Of a stretch of 28,213 nt of DNA, positions 17,280-24,012 are shown piece by piece (positions within the stretch are counted from its first letter, which is position 1; each line of letters begins with the position of its first letter). The notes below the pieces were generated by a model. The model was not told the DNA's origin and did not search any database. It saw nothing but the letters and a program-made list of their open reading frames with translations. A program made the position numbers and the translations under genes. This DNA comes from a virus, in IMG/VR virus record IMGVR_UViG_3300048922_000163, positions 1 to 28,213 of that record. One strand, 5' to 3'.

Positions 17280-17784
17280 TCCGGCGGCGCCCGCTGACCA
17301 CGTTCACCGTGACCGCGACCGGTGCTGGTGTGTCGCCGTCGTCCTCGCCCTCCGGCTTGTCGCGCCAGCTGCCCGGCTTGCGGTTCTTCAACCAGAAGAT
17401 CGCCGCAGTCGTGTCCGGCGGGAACTGCTTGTCGGTCGAGGTGACCACGATCTCCCCTTCCACCACCCGGACGTCGTCCTCTCGGCAGCGGTAGCCGGTT
17501 GCCCGTTCGAACAGGGCGCGCTCCACCCGCAGGTCGGCCTCGGCCTTACTCAGCTTTAGGGCTTCCGAAAACTCGGGGTGCTTGATCTTCCACAGGTTGA
17601 CCGTGGACAGGGCCACGCCGAAGAACTCAGCCACTTCCGGGTCGGTGCAGCCCCTGCGGCCCAGCAGTGCGGCCTGGCGCGTGAACTCCGCGCGGTACTT
17701 GGTGGGCCGGCCACCCTTCGAGGGTGCTTTGGCTTCCTTCTTGGCCGGTTTGGCCTTCGGGGCGTCTGGCTTCTTGCGGGGCAT
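17266..17784 (-). CDS. terS: Terminase small subunit
   Basis: This 172-aa protein starts with a Lys/Pro/Ala-rich tail of about 25 residues, then GRPTKYRAEF and a helix-turn-helix (GCTDPEVAEFFGVALSTVNL, about 45-65) that would bind the packaging site. The C-terminal part has the conserved PPDTTAAIFWLKNRKPGSWRD segment seen in many terminase small subunits. Its ATG at 17784 overlaps the stop of a small upstream open frame (TGATG). It recognises phage DNA and hands it to TerL. Confidence 0.88.
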   Translation of the reverse strand: MPRKKPDAPKAKPAKKEAKAPSKGGRPTKYRAEFTRQAALLGRRGCTDPEVAEFFGVALSTVNLWKIKHPEFSEALKLSKAEADLRVERALFERATGYRCREDDVRVVEGEIVVTSTDKQFPPDTTAAIFWLKNRKPGSWRDKPEGEDDGDTPAPVAVTVNVVSGRRRNANP

Positions 17785-17978
17785 CAGCTCGCCCCTTGCG
17801 GGTAAAGCTGCCGATTCCCGGGGGCATGAACGTCACCATGGAGAGGCAAGTCCCCATGGCCGCCGCAACGCGGCTCTCCCCGTGTCGGCTGCACGCTGTT
17901 GTCGACACCTGCGTGCTGGTCGTCCCGGTACTCGCCCCGGGTGGCTTCCTGACTGGATGGCGTCTGGCGGTCGCTCAT
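17784..17978 (-). CDS. Small hypothetical protein upstream of terS
   Basis: A 64-codon frame starts MSDRQTPSSQEATRGEYRDD, hydrophilic and with no motif I recognise. It is supported mainly by its stop overlapping the TerS ATG (TGATG at 17782-17786), which is the usual spacing in this operon, and by filling the gap between TerS and the 137-aa gene. The ribosome-binding site is weak. It could be a short phage protein or simply a coupling frame. Confidence 0.4.
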   Translation of the reverse strand: MSDRQTPSSQEATRGEYRDDQHAGVDNSVQPTRGEPRCGGHGDLPLHGDVHAPGNRQLYPQGAS

Positions 17979-18018
17979 GCTGCTGTTATCCCAGCCTGAG
18001 CATTCCGATCAATGGCGA

Positions 18019-18432
18019 TCAGGCAGCAGCGAACAATTCCAGCTGCATCGGCCAGCGGATGGGCTCGGGCTGCTCCCAGCCGTAATGCTCCCGCAGGTCC
18101 TCGGCGATCTGCTCTGGGCTCGGGAAGCTGACCCGCTTGCCGTCGGCGGTGTCGGCGCCGTAGAGCCCGAACAACCAGTCAGGGTGCTCGCGCAGCATGC
18201 CCTCTCCCGCTGCCGATCCAATGCGCAGGGCGAAGATGCTGCAGGCCGGGTCTCCGAACACATAGCTGCCCTCTCCTTGGGCGTTGCGGATGTCGCGCAC
18301 GCGGGAAAGCACCTTCCTGGCCACCAGCAGCACGTCCGCCTCGCTGGCCACGGCAAGGCCGACCGCTGACCGGCGGAACTGCCGGTGCGGTGCTGCCTGC
18401 CTGGTCGTCTGGTTGTCGGTCTTCTTGCGCAT
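18019..18432 (-). CDS. Hypothetical protein at end of replication operon
   Basis: This is a 137-aa soluble protein with a basic N-terminus (MRKKTDNQTTRQAAPHRQFR) and a mixed alpha/beta body containing DPACSIFALRIGSAAGEGML and LREHPDWLFGLYGADTADGK. I recognise no family. It lies 29 bp downstream of the RusA gene, in the position where some phages keep a late-gene activator, but no HTH is evident. GGGGGA stands seven bases before the ATG and is part of a small CCCC-ACCG-GGGG hairpin that could limit access of ribosomes. Confidence 0.6.
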   Translation of the reverse strand: MRKKTDNQTTRQAAPHRQFRRSAVGLAVASEADVLLVARKVLSRVRDIRNAQGEGSYVFGDPACSIFALRIGSAAGEGMLREHPDWLFGLYGADTADGKRVSFPSPEQIAEDLREHYGWEQPEPIRWPMQLELFAAA

Positions 18433-18461
18433 GGTCGTTCCCCCGGTGGGGTTCGTCGGGA

Positions 18462-18938
18462 TCAGGCTGCGGCCTCACTGAACAGGCTGGGCGCAGCGGC
18501 CAAGTACTCGATCGCCACCTCCAGCCGCGCGCCCTTGTCATCCGGTTCCATGCGCTCCAGCACAATGCGGCGAATCTGCTTGTCGTCCGCCCATGCGATG
18601 CCGTTGAGGGCGTCGGACAGAACCTTCTCGCAGTTGCCGAGGTCGATGCACATCACGGTGTCGTCCCACGTATAGGGCTCTTTCCGGGCGCGCTTGGCCC
18701 AGTCCTGAGGCCGATTTGGGTACAACTGGACGTGCAACAGAACCCTGCCCGGCGTTGCGCCGTTGAGCCCAGCTGCCGATGCAATGGCACCAACCGCACG
18801 ACGGTAATCCTCGGCCTCTGGTGTCACGTAGGTCATGGCGCGGTGCTTGTTGGTGCCTTTCAGCTTGATGACGCGCGTTGCCCAGTAGCGGTTCGCACTG
18901 ATCGGGTACGGCAGGGTCAGGTGGGTCATGCTGCCCAT
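18462..18938 (-). CDS. rusA: RusA-type Holliday junction resolvase
   Basis: This 158-aa protein starts MGSMTHLTLPYPISANRYW, where the PxSxNxxW-type opening is typical of RusA. The acidic catalytic region follows as DDTVMCIDLGNCEKVLSDAL and ADDKQI (D93/D94, D99, D109, D118/D119). I chose the ATG at 18938, which has AAGGAG eight bases upstream; the open frame to 19142 is a shadow. Its first 13 bp overlap the end of the Ref-type gene. RusA cuts four-way junctions and resolves recombination intermediates; here it works with NinB and the Ref-like nuclease in the same operon. Confidence 0.85.
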   Translation of the reverse strand: MGSMTHLTLPYPISANRYWATRVIKLKGTNKHRAMTYVTPEAEDYRRAVGAIASAAGLNGATPGRVLLHVQLYPNRPQDWAKRARKEPYTWDDTVMCIDLGNCEKVLSDALNGIAWADDKQIRRIVLERMEPDDKGARLEVAIEYLAAAPSLFSEAAA

Positions 18939-19306
18939 GGGCGGCTCTCCTTCTGGTTCTTTTCGAGCAGGGTGTTCTGCAGGTCCAGCAGGTAGTCGTC
19001 GTTGCCGATCTCCTGGCGGAACCGGCGTGGCTGTTTGGCGTAGGACGGGCCGAACAGGCGCTCGCAGGTTTCCGCATCCATGCCGCCGAAGGGCTCGCCG
19101 CGGTGCGACCACAGGTTCAGGCCGATGGTGAAGTCGTGGCAACGCCGCTTCTGGCCGTGCTTGCCGCCCACGGTCAGGTGGTGCACCTCGCAGGGGATGT
19201 AGCCCAGACCGAGGGCATAGGCGACCACGCAGCCGACGTCCTTGATGGCGTCCATGCGCTGCTGCTGCTCAACGGTGGGCTTGCTGGTGCTGCGACCTCG
19301 CTTCAT
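18926..19306 (-). CDS. Ref-type (RecA-dependent nuclease) HNH protein
   Basis: This 126-aa protein starts MKRGRSTSKPTVEQQQRMDA. The core CEVHHLTVGGK...RRCHDFTIGLNLWSHRG followed by GPSYAKQPRRFRQEIG matches the pattern of the P1 Ref family, HNH-like nucleases that cut DNA at RecA-made displacement loops. The first Cys, the HH pair and the later H..G..W.HRG positions are all present. I chose the ATG at 19306 because GGTGG precedes it and it overlaps the previous stop (TGATG); a GTG at 19327 has no such site. Confidence 0.75.
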   Translation of the reverse strand: MKRGRSTSKPTVEQQQRMDAIKDVGCVVAYALGLGYIPCEVHHLTVGGKHGQKRRCHDFTIGLNLWSHRGEPFGGMDAETCERLFGPSYAKQPRRFRQEIGNDDYLLDLQNTLLEKNQKESRPWAA

Positions 19307-19464
19307 CAGCGTCCACCCATCTGCCACACGCAGTACAGAGCGCTATGCCCAACGCTTGTGCACTCCTTGAACTGCCAGCGAACACAACCTCCAACCAGAA
19401 GCAGAAAGCCCCCGATGAACACCAGGTAAGCCACAAGTTGAAGCTTTTCTTTGAACCATTTCAT
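19306..19464 (-). CDS. 52-aa single-pass membrane protein or lipoprotein
   Basis: The protein begins MKWFKEKLQLVAYLVFIGGF, a basic start followed by one hydrophobic helix (about 9-25), then a short tail with three cysteines (ECTSVGHSALYC). The end of the helix reads LLVGGC, a loose match to a lipobox, so it could be a lipoprotein. AGAGG lies eight bases before the ATG. Both ends overlap neighbours (ATGA with NinB, TGATG with the Ref-type gene), which supports that it is real. The pattern helix-x-ECxxxGHSxxYC recurs in small phage proteins of unknown function. Confidence 0.65.
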   Translation of the reverse strand: MKWFKEKLQLVAYLVFIGGFLLLVGGCVRWQFKECTSVGHSALYCVWQMGGR

Positions 19465-19913
19465 GCCGCATACCTCTGCAGTCGTCGGGGAGCTTGGTCG
19501 CTCAGGCGAACGTTGTTTTCCACGGCCCAGGCCTGCGCGAAGGTGATCAGCTCGGCCATCTGGCCCACCGTCATGCGCCTGGTCTGGATGGATAGGTTCA
19601 CGATGCTGGCGCCGTCGAGGGACGGGACCACGTCGCCCTGCTGGCGGTTGGATTCGCGCGCCCAGGCGTCGACCAGCAGGCGCTTCCAGCCCTCGGCGTC
19701 GATGTAGCGGCCGGCCCACTTCAGCTGGGTGGCCATCTCGCCGCAGATGGCATGGAACATGGCGTTCTGCTCCAGGCTGCGGCTGGGCTTGTACTCCTTG
19801 ACGGTCACACACACGTCCTGCCCCAGCTCCAGGAACTGGCAGGCGAAGTGCCATGCAGCTGCCATGCGGTCGCGGGCATTGCCGGCGCGCAGAATGAAGG
19901 TTCCGAGATTCAT
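19461..19913 (-). CDS. ninB: NinB-like recombination protein
   Basis: This 150-aa protein starts MNLGTFILRAGNARDRMAAA. It carries the typical NinB (lambda Orf) features: a Trp-rich core, KEYKPSRSLEQNAMFHAICG near residues 53-72, and a C-terminal half with TRRMTVGQMAELITF. Lambda Orf acts as a recombination mediator that loads on SSB-coated DNA. The longer frame to 20201 is the antisense of DnaB and is rejected; the ATG at 19913 has GAGGAG eight bases upstream. It overlaps the 56-aa gene by 4 bp. Confidence 0.85.
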   Translation of the reverse strand: MNLGTFILRAGNARDRMAAAWHFACQFLELGQDVCVTVKEYKPSRSLEQNAMFHAICGEMATQLKWAGRYIDAEGWKRLLVDAWARESNRQQGDVVPSLDGASIVNLSIQTRRMTVGQMAELITFAQAWAVENNVRLSDQAPRRLQRYAA

Positions 19914-20080
19914 GCGGCGCGCTCCTCTTCCGTCGCCAAGGTGGTGGCCATGCCCCTGCACCAGCCAGCGACTGCGTAGCCGATGGGGATCAGGTCCAGA
20001 TCGGCGTCGACTGACGGCAGGCCTGCCTCGATTTCCTCGGCCTGCTGAATGCACCAGTTCGCCCTCTCGTTTGGTGTCAT
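19910..20080 (-). CDS. 56-aa hypothetical protein between dnaB and ninB
   Basis: The protein starts MTPNERANWCIQQAEEIEAG and is acidic, with no recognised motif. It is flanked by ATGA overlaps with DnaB (20077-20080) and NinB (19910-19913), and GGAG lies seven bases before its ATG. Such four-base coupling on both sides is strong support for a real, small operon gene. No function is assigned. Confidence 0.65.
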   Translation of the reverse strand: MTPNERANWCIQQAEEIEAGLPSVDADLDLIPIGYAVAGWCRGMATTLATEEERAA

Positions 20081-21558
20081 GCGCGCTCTCCGGTTGCCAT
20101 GTCCTTGCCGCTCCTGCGGCGATCGCGCGGCGCGTCGAATCCGCCGCTGTCATCGTCTGCATCGCGCAGCACGGTTCTGAGCGAGTAGTTCGGCTTCTCA
20201 CCGTGGTAGTTCTCGAAGCGGCTGCATTCGAGGTGGTGCCGCAGGTAAGCGGTGCCCGTCTCGCCCTGGCGGTTCTTGGCCAGGATGAATTCCGAGATGC
20301 CGGGAGCGCCGCAGGCGTCCTTCGTGTAGTAGTCGTCGCGGTAGATGAAGGCGATCACGTCGGCGTCCTGCTCGATGCCGCCGGACTCGCGAAGATCGGC
20401 CATCACTGGGCGCTTGTCGGTACGCGTCTCCAGCGAGCGGTTGAGCTGCGACAGCGCGATCACCGGGCATTCCAGCGCCTTGGCCAGCTTCTTCAGCGTG
20501 CGCGAGATGTAGGAGACTTCCTCGGTGCGATTGCCGGCCTTGGCCGGACCCGACAGCAGCTGCAGGTAGTCGACCGCGACCACGCCCAACCCGCCCTTCA
20601 CCTTGGCGTGCATGCGCGACGCGCGCGCCACCAGCGAATCCACCGGCAGCGAGCCGCAATCATCGATCGCCAGCGGCAGGCCATGCAGGAAATTGCGGGC
20701 GATGCTCAGCTTGTGCCAGTCGTCATTGGTCAGTTCGCCCTTCACCCGCATGCGCGACAACGGCACGCCCGAGTGCATGCTCATCAACCGCGCCAGCAGC
20801 TGCCGGCGTCCCATCTCCAGGCTGAATACCGCAGCGTGCTTGCCCTGCACTGCCACGCTGTAAACCCACTCCAGCATGTTCGCCGTCTTGCCCATCGACG
20901 GCCGGGCCGCGAGGATCATCAGGTCCGTTGGTTCCAATCCGGGCAGCTTCCTGGCCACGTTCTGCCACGGCGGGATCAGGCCGAGGTCGGCGGTGCCCTC
21001 GAACCGCGCCTCCATTTCCTCCCACATGCCCTGCAGGTCGCTGCGCACCATCACCAGGCCGCCGTTGCCGCCTGACTGCACGCTGAGGTTGGCGAACTTC
21101 GCTGTAGCACTGGCCACCAGCGCATCAGCGTCCTCGTCGGCAGTGGCGTAGGCGTCGTTGGTGATCTCGGTCGCGCGCTCGATCACGCCCCGCAGCAGCG
21201 CCTTGTTGCGCACGACCTCGGCATAGCCGCGGATGTTGGCCGCTGACGGCGTGGTGCTGGCCAGCTCGACCAAGTACGCGCCGTCGCCCACCAGTTCCAG
21301 CTGGCGCTGGTTCTCGAACCAGTTGATCAGCAGCACGGTGTCGAAGGGCTGTTCGCGGTCGGCCAGATCGCAGATGGCGTGCCAGATCAGCTGGTGGTCG
21401 CGGCGGTAGAAGTCCCGCTCGGTCAACACATCGCGGACATCGCGCAGCGCTTCCGGCGCCAGCATCAGGCCGCCGAGGACGGACTGCTCAGCGTGGATCG
21501 AATGCGGCGGCACCGGCAGGTAGGCGTAGTCGTCGCGGTAGGCAGGCTGGGCGCTCAT
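20077..21558 (-). CDS. dnaB: Replicative DNA helicase, DnaB family
   Basis: This 493-aa protein has a DnaB N-terminal domain (PHSIHAEQSVLGGLML at about 18-33, IWHAICDL and following) and a RecA-like core. Walker A ARPSMGKT is at 218-225, Walker B VVAVDYLQLL ends near 335 (D330), and the SQLNRSLETRTDKRP and DLRESGGIEQDADVI segments match the conserved DnaB C-terminal motifs. The protein unwinds DNA at the phage fork, loaded by the initiator encoded just upstream. The ATG at 21558 overlaps the initiator stop (ATGA) and has AGGAG eight bases upstream. Confidence 0.93.
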   Translation of the reverse strand: MSAQPAYRDDYAYLPVPPHSIHAEQSVLGGLMLAPEALRDVRDVLTERDFYRRDHQLIWHAICDLADREQPFDTVLLINWFENQRQLELVGDGAYLVELASTTPSAANIRGYAEVVRNKALLRGVIERATEITNDAYATADEDADALVASATAKFANLSVQSGGNGGLVMVRSDLQGMWEEMEARFEGTADLGLIPPWQNVARKLPGLEPTDLMILAARPSMGKTANMLEWVYSVAVQGKHAAVFSLEMGRRQLLARLMSMHSGVPLSRMRVKGELTNDDWHKLSIARNFLHGLPLAIDDCGSLPVDSLVARASRMHAKVKGGLGVVAVDYLQLLSGPAKAGNRTEEVSYISRTLKKLAKALECPVIALSQLNRSLETRTDKRPVMADLRESGGIEQDADVIAFIYRDDYYTKDACGAPGISEFILAKNRQGETGTAYLRHHLECSRFENYHGEKPNYSLRTVLRDADDDSGGFDAPRDRRRSGKDMATGERA

Positions 21559-22472
21559 GGGGCCTGCTCCTGCTCACGGGCTTTCTCGGCATCGCGCTCA
21601 CGGGCCAGCTGCACACCGGCGGTCGTCAGTTCGCAACCACCTGCAGGCGGCAACCACCAGAGCTTGAACCAGTTCCGGCGAACGGCGTCGCGGAAGTGGG
21701 CGCGCCAGTCCTTCTGCATCTTGCCGCTGTCGCGATGCCGGCCAGCAAACTCCCGCCATGACAGGTGCAGGAAGTCCTTCGGGATCCCAGCGTCACGGGC
21801 GAAGGCAAAGATCGGATCCGTCCTCGGGATGGCCGATTCGCCAGCGTCCTGGCACTGGTCGAGGAAGGCAGCGAAGGTGATCTTCTCCCGCTTCTTCCGC
21901 CCAGGCTTCGCCCCTTCGGCGGTAGCCGAGGGGGTATGGGGGTGTTTTTCTTCTTTTGGAGACGGAGACGGAGACGGAGACGGAGCATTGCTAGTTCCTG
22001 CTGAGCGCATTGCCGGTGAACTGCTACCAGCATCCGAACCATTGCTACTAGCAGCATGTTCGGCAGATGCAGCACGGATTGCTGCATATTCGGGAACCTG
22101 ACGATTGGCCTCCGATTCACCGTGATGACGCTTCACCGCGTTCCACTTCGCCTTCAACGAACGAAGGTCGGAACCCGCCGACCAGGGCTGATGCTCGGCC
22201 CAGTCGTGCAGCTGGTAGGCGCCATCACTGCCGTCCAGGAACCCGACCGACGCCAGCTCACGCACCAGCGCGTCGTTGTCGCCCGCCCAGTCTGCGGCCA
22301 GCTCGATGTCCTCGGCGGTCATGCCTTCCAGATCACCATCCGGCCGGTTGGCGCGCGCCCACAGAATCAGGCACACCAGCGACCAGCCGGCGGCAGGGCC
22401 CAGCCGACGAACCAGCTTCTTCGTCTTCGGGTGGCCGGGCAAACCCGTGCTGAGACGCGCGTCGGTGCTCAT
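21555..22472 (-). CDS. Phage replication initiator (O-like)
   Basis: This 305-aa protein begins MSTDARLSTGLPGHPKTKKL. The N-terminal part (about 10-110) looks like the winged-helix domain seen in phage replication initiators and replisome organisers encoded before a DnaB helicase (segments LVCLILWARANRPDGDLEG and AVGFLDGSDGAYQL-type). A disordered linker with a Ser-Pro repeat follows (about 185-195), then a C-terminal helical region (FAAFLDQCQDAGESAI onward). I chose the ATG at 22472, which has GAGGGG close upstream and overlaps the regulator's stop; the longer frame to 22586 is antisense to it. Confidence 0.7.
   Translation of the reverse strand: MSTDARLSTGLPGHPKTKKLVRRLGPAAGWSLVCLILWARANRPDGDLEGMTAEDIELAADWAGDNDALVRELASVGFLDGSDGAYQLHDWAEHQPWSAGSDLRSLKAKWNAVKRHHGESEANRQVPEYAAIRAASAEHAASSNGSDAGSSSPAMRSAGTSNAPSPSPSPSPKEEKHPHTPSATAEGAKPGRKKREKITFAAFLDQCQDAGESAIPRTDPIFAFARDAGIPKDFLHLSWREFAGRHRDSGKMQKDWRAHFRDAVRRNWFKLWWLPPAGGCELTTAGVQLARERDAEKAREQEQAP
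21958..21985. repeat. Short hexanucleotide tandem repeat in initiator linker
   Basis: GGAGAC is repeated about four times. It encodes a Ser-Pro repeat in the linker of the replication initiator on the minus strand. Slippage here would change length in steps of two residues without breaking the frame. Confidence 0.7.
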
Positions 22473-22840
22473 ACGCCCCTCAGCATCCCGGCCAAGCGCG
22501 ACACTTCCGAGCGCCAGCACGGCGGCTCCATGGCAGCCTGAAGGTCGAAGAACTGGCGCAGCAGGTTCGATTCGGTCGCAGCGCACAGCGGACCGACCAG
22601 CCGGCGCGGGATCGGACGCATGCCGCGGCGCATGCGCGACACGTAGCTCTCCGACTTGCCGATGGCAGCGGCCACGTTGGCCAGCTTGTGGTCGCCGGCC
22701 TTCATCGCGATGGCCAGCGCCTGGTCTGGGGTCTCGATCTGCCGCACGACTTGCAGCGGTGCGTCCTTCGGCTTCCTGGTCACGCAGATACCCAGGTGAA
22801 GCCGTCCAGTTGGATCCGTCAGGTTGTCAGTGATTTCCAT
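22469..22840 (-). CDS. HTH transcriptional regulator, first gene of replication operon
   Basis: This is a 123-aa protein. After an N-terminal 30-residue beta-like part (RLHLGICVTRKPKDAPL) it has a probable helix-turn-helix at about 52-78 (KLANVAAAIGKSESYVSRMR). The ATG at 22840 is preceded by AAAAGG. It is the first gene after the structured leader region, so it is the probable target of any RNA-based control. Its stop overlaps the initiator ATG (ATGA). It could be a CII-, Cro- or antirepressor-like protein; which one cannot be told. Confidence 0.65.
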   Translation of the reverse strand: MEITDNLTDPTGRLHLGICVTRKPKDAPLQVVRQIETPDQALAIAMKAGDHKLANVAAAIGKSESYVSRMRRGMRPIPRRLVGPLCAATESNLLRQFFDLQAAMEPPCWRSEVSRLAGMLRGV

Positions 22841-22904
22841 GATTTGCCTTTTCTTGCCAGGGGGTTGGGGGCGGAAATGGAGGCCCACCACAACGGAAGG
22901 CCCC

Positions 22905-23030
22905 GATGCCCGGTTCACTGCGGAAAGCCCACGGAAACGTCGTCCAGATGATCTGGACCGGTGGGCGGTGCTTTGCCCTCGTAAGGGCGGGGGGAAAGAC
23001 CCACGTTCGTCCGCTGAAGCGGAAGACCCG
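22905..23030 (-). ncRNA. Structured leader resembling a C4-type phage antisense RNA
   Basis: The stretch contains a near-perfect hairpin (22942-22949 with 22951-22958), a GCCCT/AGGGC hairpin (22975-22979 with 22984-22988) and a CCGCT/AGCGG hairpin (23011-23015 with 23018-23022). GTGGGC at 22961-22966 (plus-strand reading) can pair with either GCCCAC at 22927-22932 or CCCAC at 23000-23004, giving two exclusive folds. A further complementary site (GGCCCACC, 22882-22889) lies about 45 bases before the regulator start. Antisense RNAs encoded in the leader they control are known for phage P1/P7 C4 and its many prophage relatives. I base the family name on layout and on a recalled leader-encoded peptide pattern (IIW..FPWAFR.EPG); a covariance-model search was not possible. 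Confidence 0.45.
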
Positions 23031-23101
23031 CGAGCCGATGGCAGCCGGTGCGGTGGGCGTGGTTTTGCCCTTCCCCACCAGGCCGGTGTGAGGTGGCCAT
23101 G

Positions 23102-23317
23102 TCAGGTGCCATCGGATGCGGACAGGCGCTCGTCCTGCCACTGACCGAACATGGCGGCCGCGAACTCGACGCTCGTGTGCGCTTCGACGCTGCGCCAGAA
23201 TTCGATCTCGGCCAAGGCCGACTCGGCGTAGCCTTCGGGCATGCCACCATTCGCGTCGCACCACACCAGCATCCGGCGGTGCGAGGCTTCCAACAGATCC
23301 GAGGTCTTTTCACACAT
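23102..23317 (-). CDS. 71-aa hypothetical protein, divergent start shared with 55-aa gene
   Basis: The protein starts MCEKTSDLLEASHRRMLVWC and is soluble and helical, with no recognised family. Its ATG and the ATG of the plus-strand 55-aa gene share the palindrome CATG (23315-23318), so the genes diverge from the same bases. GGTGG lies five bases before this ATG. It lies in line with the leftward early operon, between the two-pass membrane protein and the structured leader. Expression of both divergent genes at once seems difficult, so one of the two may not be translated. Confidence 0.45.
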   Translation of the reverse strand: MCEKTSDLLEASHRRMLVWCDANGGMPEGYAESALAEIEFWRSVEAHTSVEFAAAMFGQWQDERLSASDGT

Positions 23318-23483
23318 GGCAACCACCGAGCAGATCGAAGCAGCCCAGCGAAAGCTGGAACGTGCCCGCGCAGAGCGCGATTCGTGGAAGGGAAGCAACC
23401 GGCACAACTACGAGATGGCCTCGCACCTGGTGGCGGCGCTGGAGAAGGAGTTGGCGAAGCTGCTGGGCGAGGACGGGCATTAG
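23316..23483 (+). CDS. 55-aa coiled-coil protein on the opposite strand of the early operon
   Basis: The protein starts MATTEQIEAAQRKLERARAE and is highly charged, with heptads over most of its length. Small helical proteins of this kind are common in phage early regions, but no function is known to me. GAGG lies about ten bases upstream of the ATG. It ends with a 4-bp tail-to-tail overlap with the membrane-protein gene (23480-23483). If transcribed it would produce antisense RNA to the leftward operon. Confidence 0.5.
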   Translation: MATTEQIEAAQRKLERARAERDSWKGSNRHNYEMASHLVAALEKELAKLLGEDGH

Positions 23484-23671
23484 GAGGCGCCCTCCTTCTT
23501 GCGTGCGCGGATCTCTGCGATCGCTGCGGCGACAAGCAGCATCACGGCCACGCAGCCGCCGAAACCGTAGAGGCCGGTGTCAGTCAACGTCGCGAAGGTG
23601 ATGGGAATGATGTAGAGGCAGCTGATACCCAAGCCCCATACAACGCCGGCGGCGAATGGAGACTTGAACAT
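23480..23671 (-). CDS. 63-aa two-pass membrane protein
   Basis: The protein begins MFKSPFAAGVVWGLGISCLY and has two hydrophobic segments (about 7-28 and 33-53) and a basic C-terminal tail (EIRARKKEGAS), which would leave both ends in the cytoplasm. It starts immediately after the YdaS/Cro-like gene (TGA-ATG, no gap), so it is expressed from the same leftward promoter. Small membrane proteins directly after Cro in temperate phages may act in exclusion or host takeover. The function here is unknown. Confidence 0.6.
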   Translation of the reverse strand: MFKSPFAAGVVWGLGISCLYIIPITFATLTDTGLYGFGGCVAVMLLVAAAIAEIRARKKEGAS

Positions 23672-23926
23672 TCAGGCCTCCGTTCCGGCCGGCTCGTTTG
23701 CCGGCGCCGGGCCGAAGACGTCGGGGCGCAGTTCGCTGCGGTTGACCCGCCCCCGCGTGGCACGGTGGATTTCGTTTGCCAGCTTCGGACTGGGTTGCTT
23801 GTTCCCCAGCGCGATCTGGTAGAGCGTTCCAACGCTGCAGTTGGCCTTTTGGGCAACCGAAACCAGAACCGGGCACTTCAGCGTGCCGGTTCCCCCTTTG
23901 CTGGTGGCGTAGTTGGTCAGGTTCAT
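23672..23926 (-). CDS. YdaS/Cro-like DNA-binding protein
   Basis: This 84-aa protein starts MNLTNYATSKGGTGTLKCPV. Its HTH lies at about 21-50 (VAQKANCSVGTLYQIALGNK), followed by HRATRGRVNRSELRPDVFG, an ending that is typical of YdaS/Cro-like phage repressors (RxELRPDxxP-type). It would bind the shared operators and repress the repressor gene during lytic growth. Its promoter ends only 7 bases before the ATG, so the transcript is probably leaderless. An in-frame ATG at 23977 lies upstream of the -35 and is not usable from that promoter. Confidence 0.8.
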   Translation of the reverse strand: MNLTNYATSKGGTGTLKCPVLVSVAQKANCSVGTLYQIALGNKQPSPKLANEIHRATRGRVNRSELRPDVFGPAPANEPAGTEA

Positions 23927-23933
23927 GCGCCGC

Positions 23934-23962
23934 ACATTACCGTTTTGGTTATTGGCGGTCAA
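23934..23962 (-). promoter_or_regulatory. Leftward early promoter (PR-like)
   Basis: On the minus strand TTGACC (23957-23962) and TAATGT (23934-23939) are 17 bp apart. The start of transcription should fall at or within a base or two of the Cro-like ATG (23926). The -10 and -35 are overlapped by the two operators at 23936-23977, as expected for repression. Confidence 0.7.
23936..23952. promoter_or_regulatory. Operator O1 (immunity region)
   Basis: A 17-bp imperfect palindrome of the form ATTACCG-TTT-TGGTTAT. It covers the -10 of the leftward promoter. Its reverse complement differs from the operator at 24930-24946 at only three positions. Confidence 0.7.
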
Positions 23963-23977
23963 TACCGTTTCGGTCAT
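23961..23977. promoter_or_regulatory. Operator O2 (immunity region)
   Basis: A 17-bp palindrome AATACCG-TTT-CGGTCAT, centred 25 bp from O1, overlapping the -35 of the leftward promoter. It lies 36 bp before the repressor ATG and could also control that gene. Confidence 0.7.
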
Positions 23978-24012
23978 TCCCCTGCAGGTCTTCGCTTGTG
24001 ACCATTACCCCC

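Noticed and set aside
22906-23091. 61-codon plus-strand frame and overlapping minus-strand frames in the leader region
   Set aside because: The open frames coincide with strong inverted repeats and have no ribosome-binding site. The region is better explained as structured RNA.
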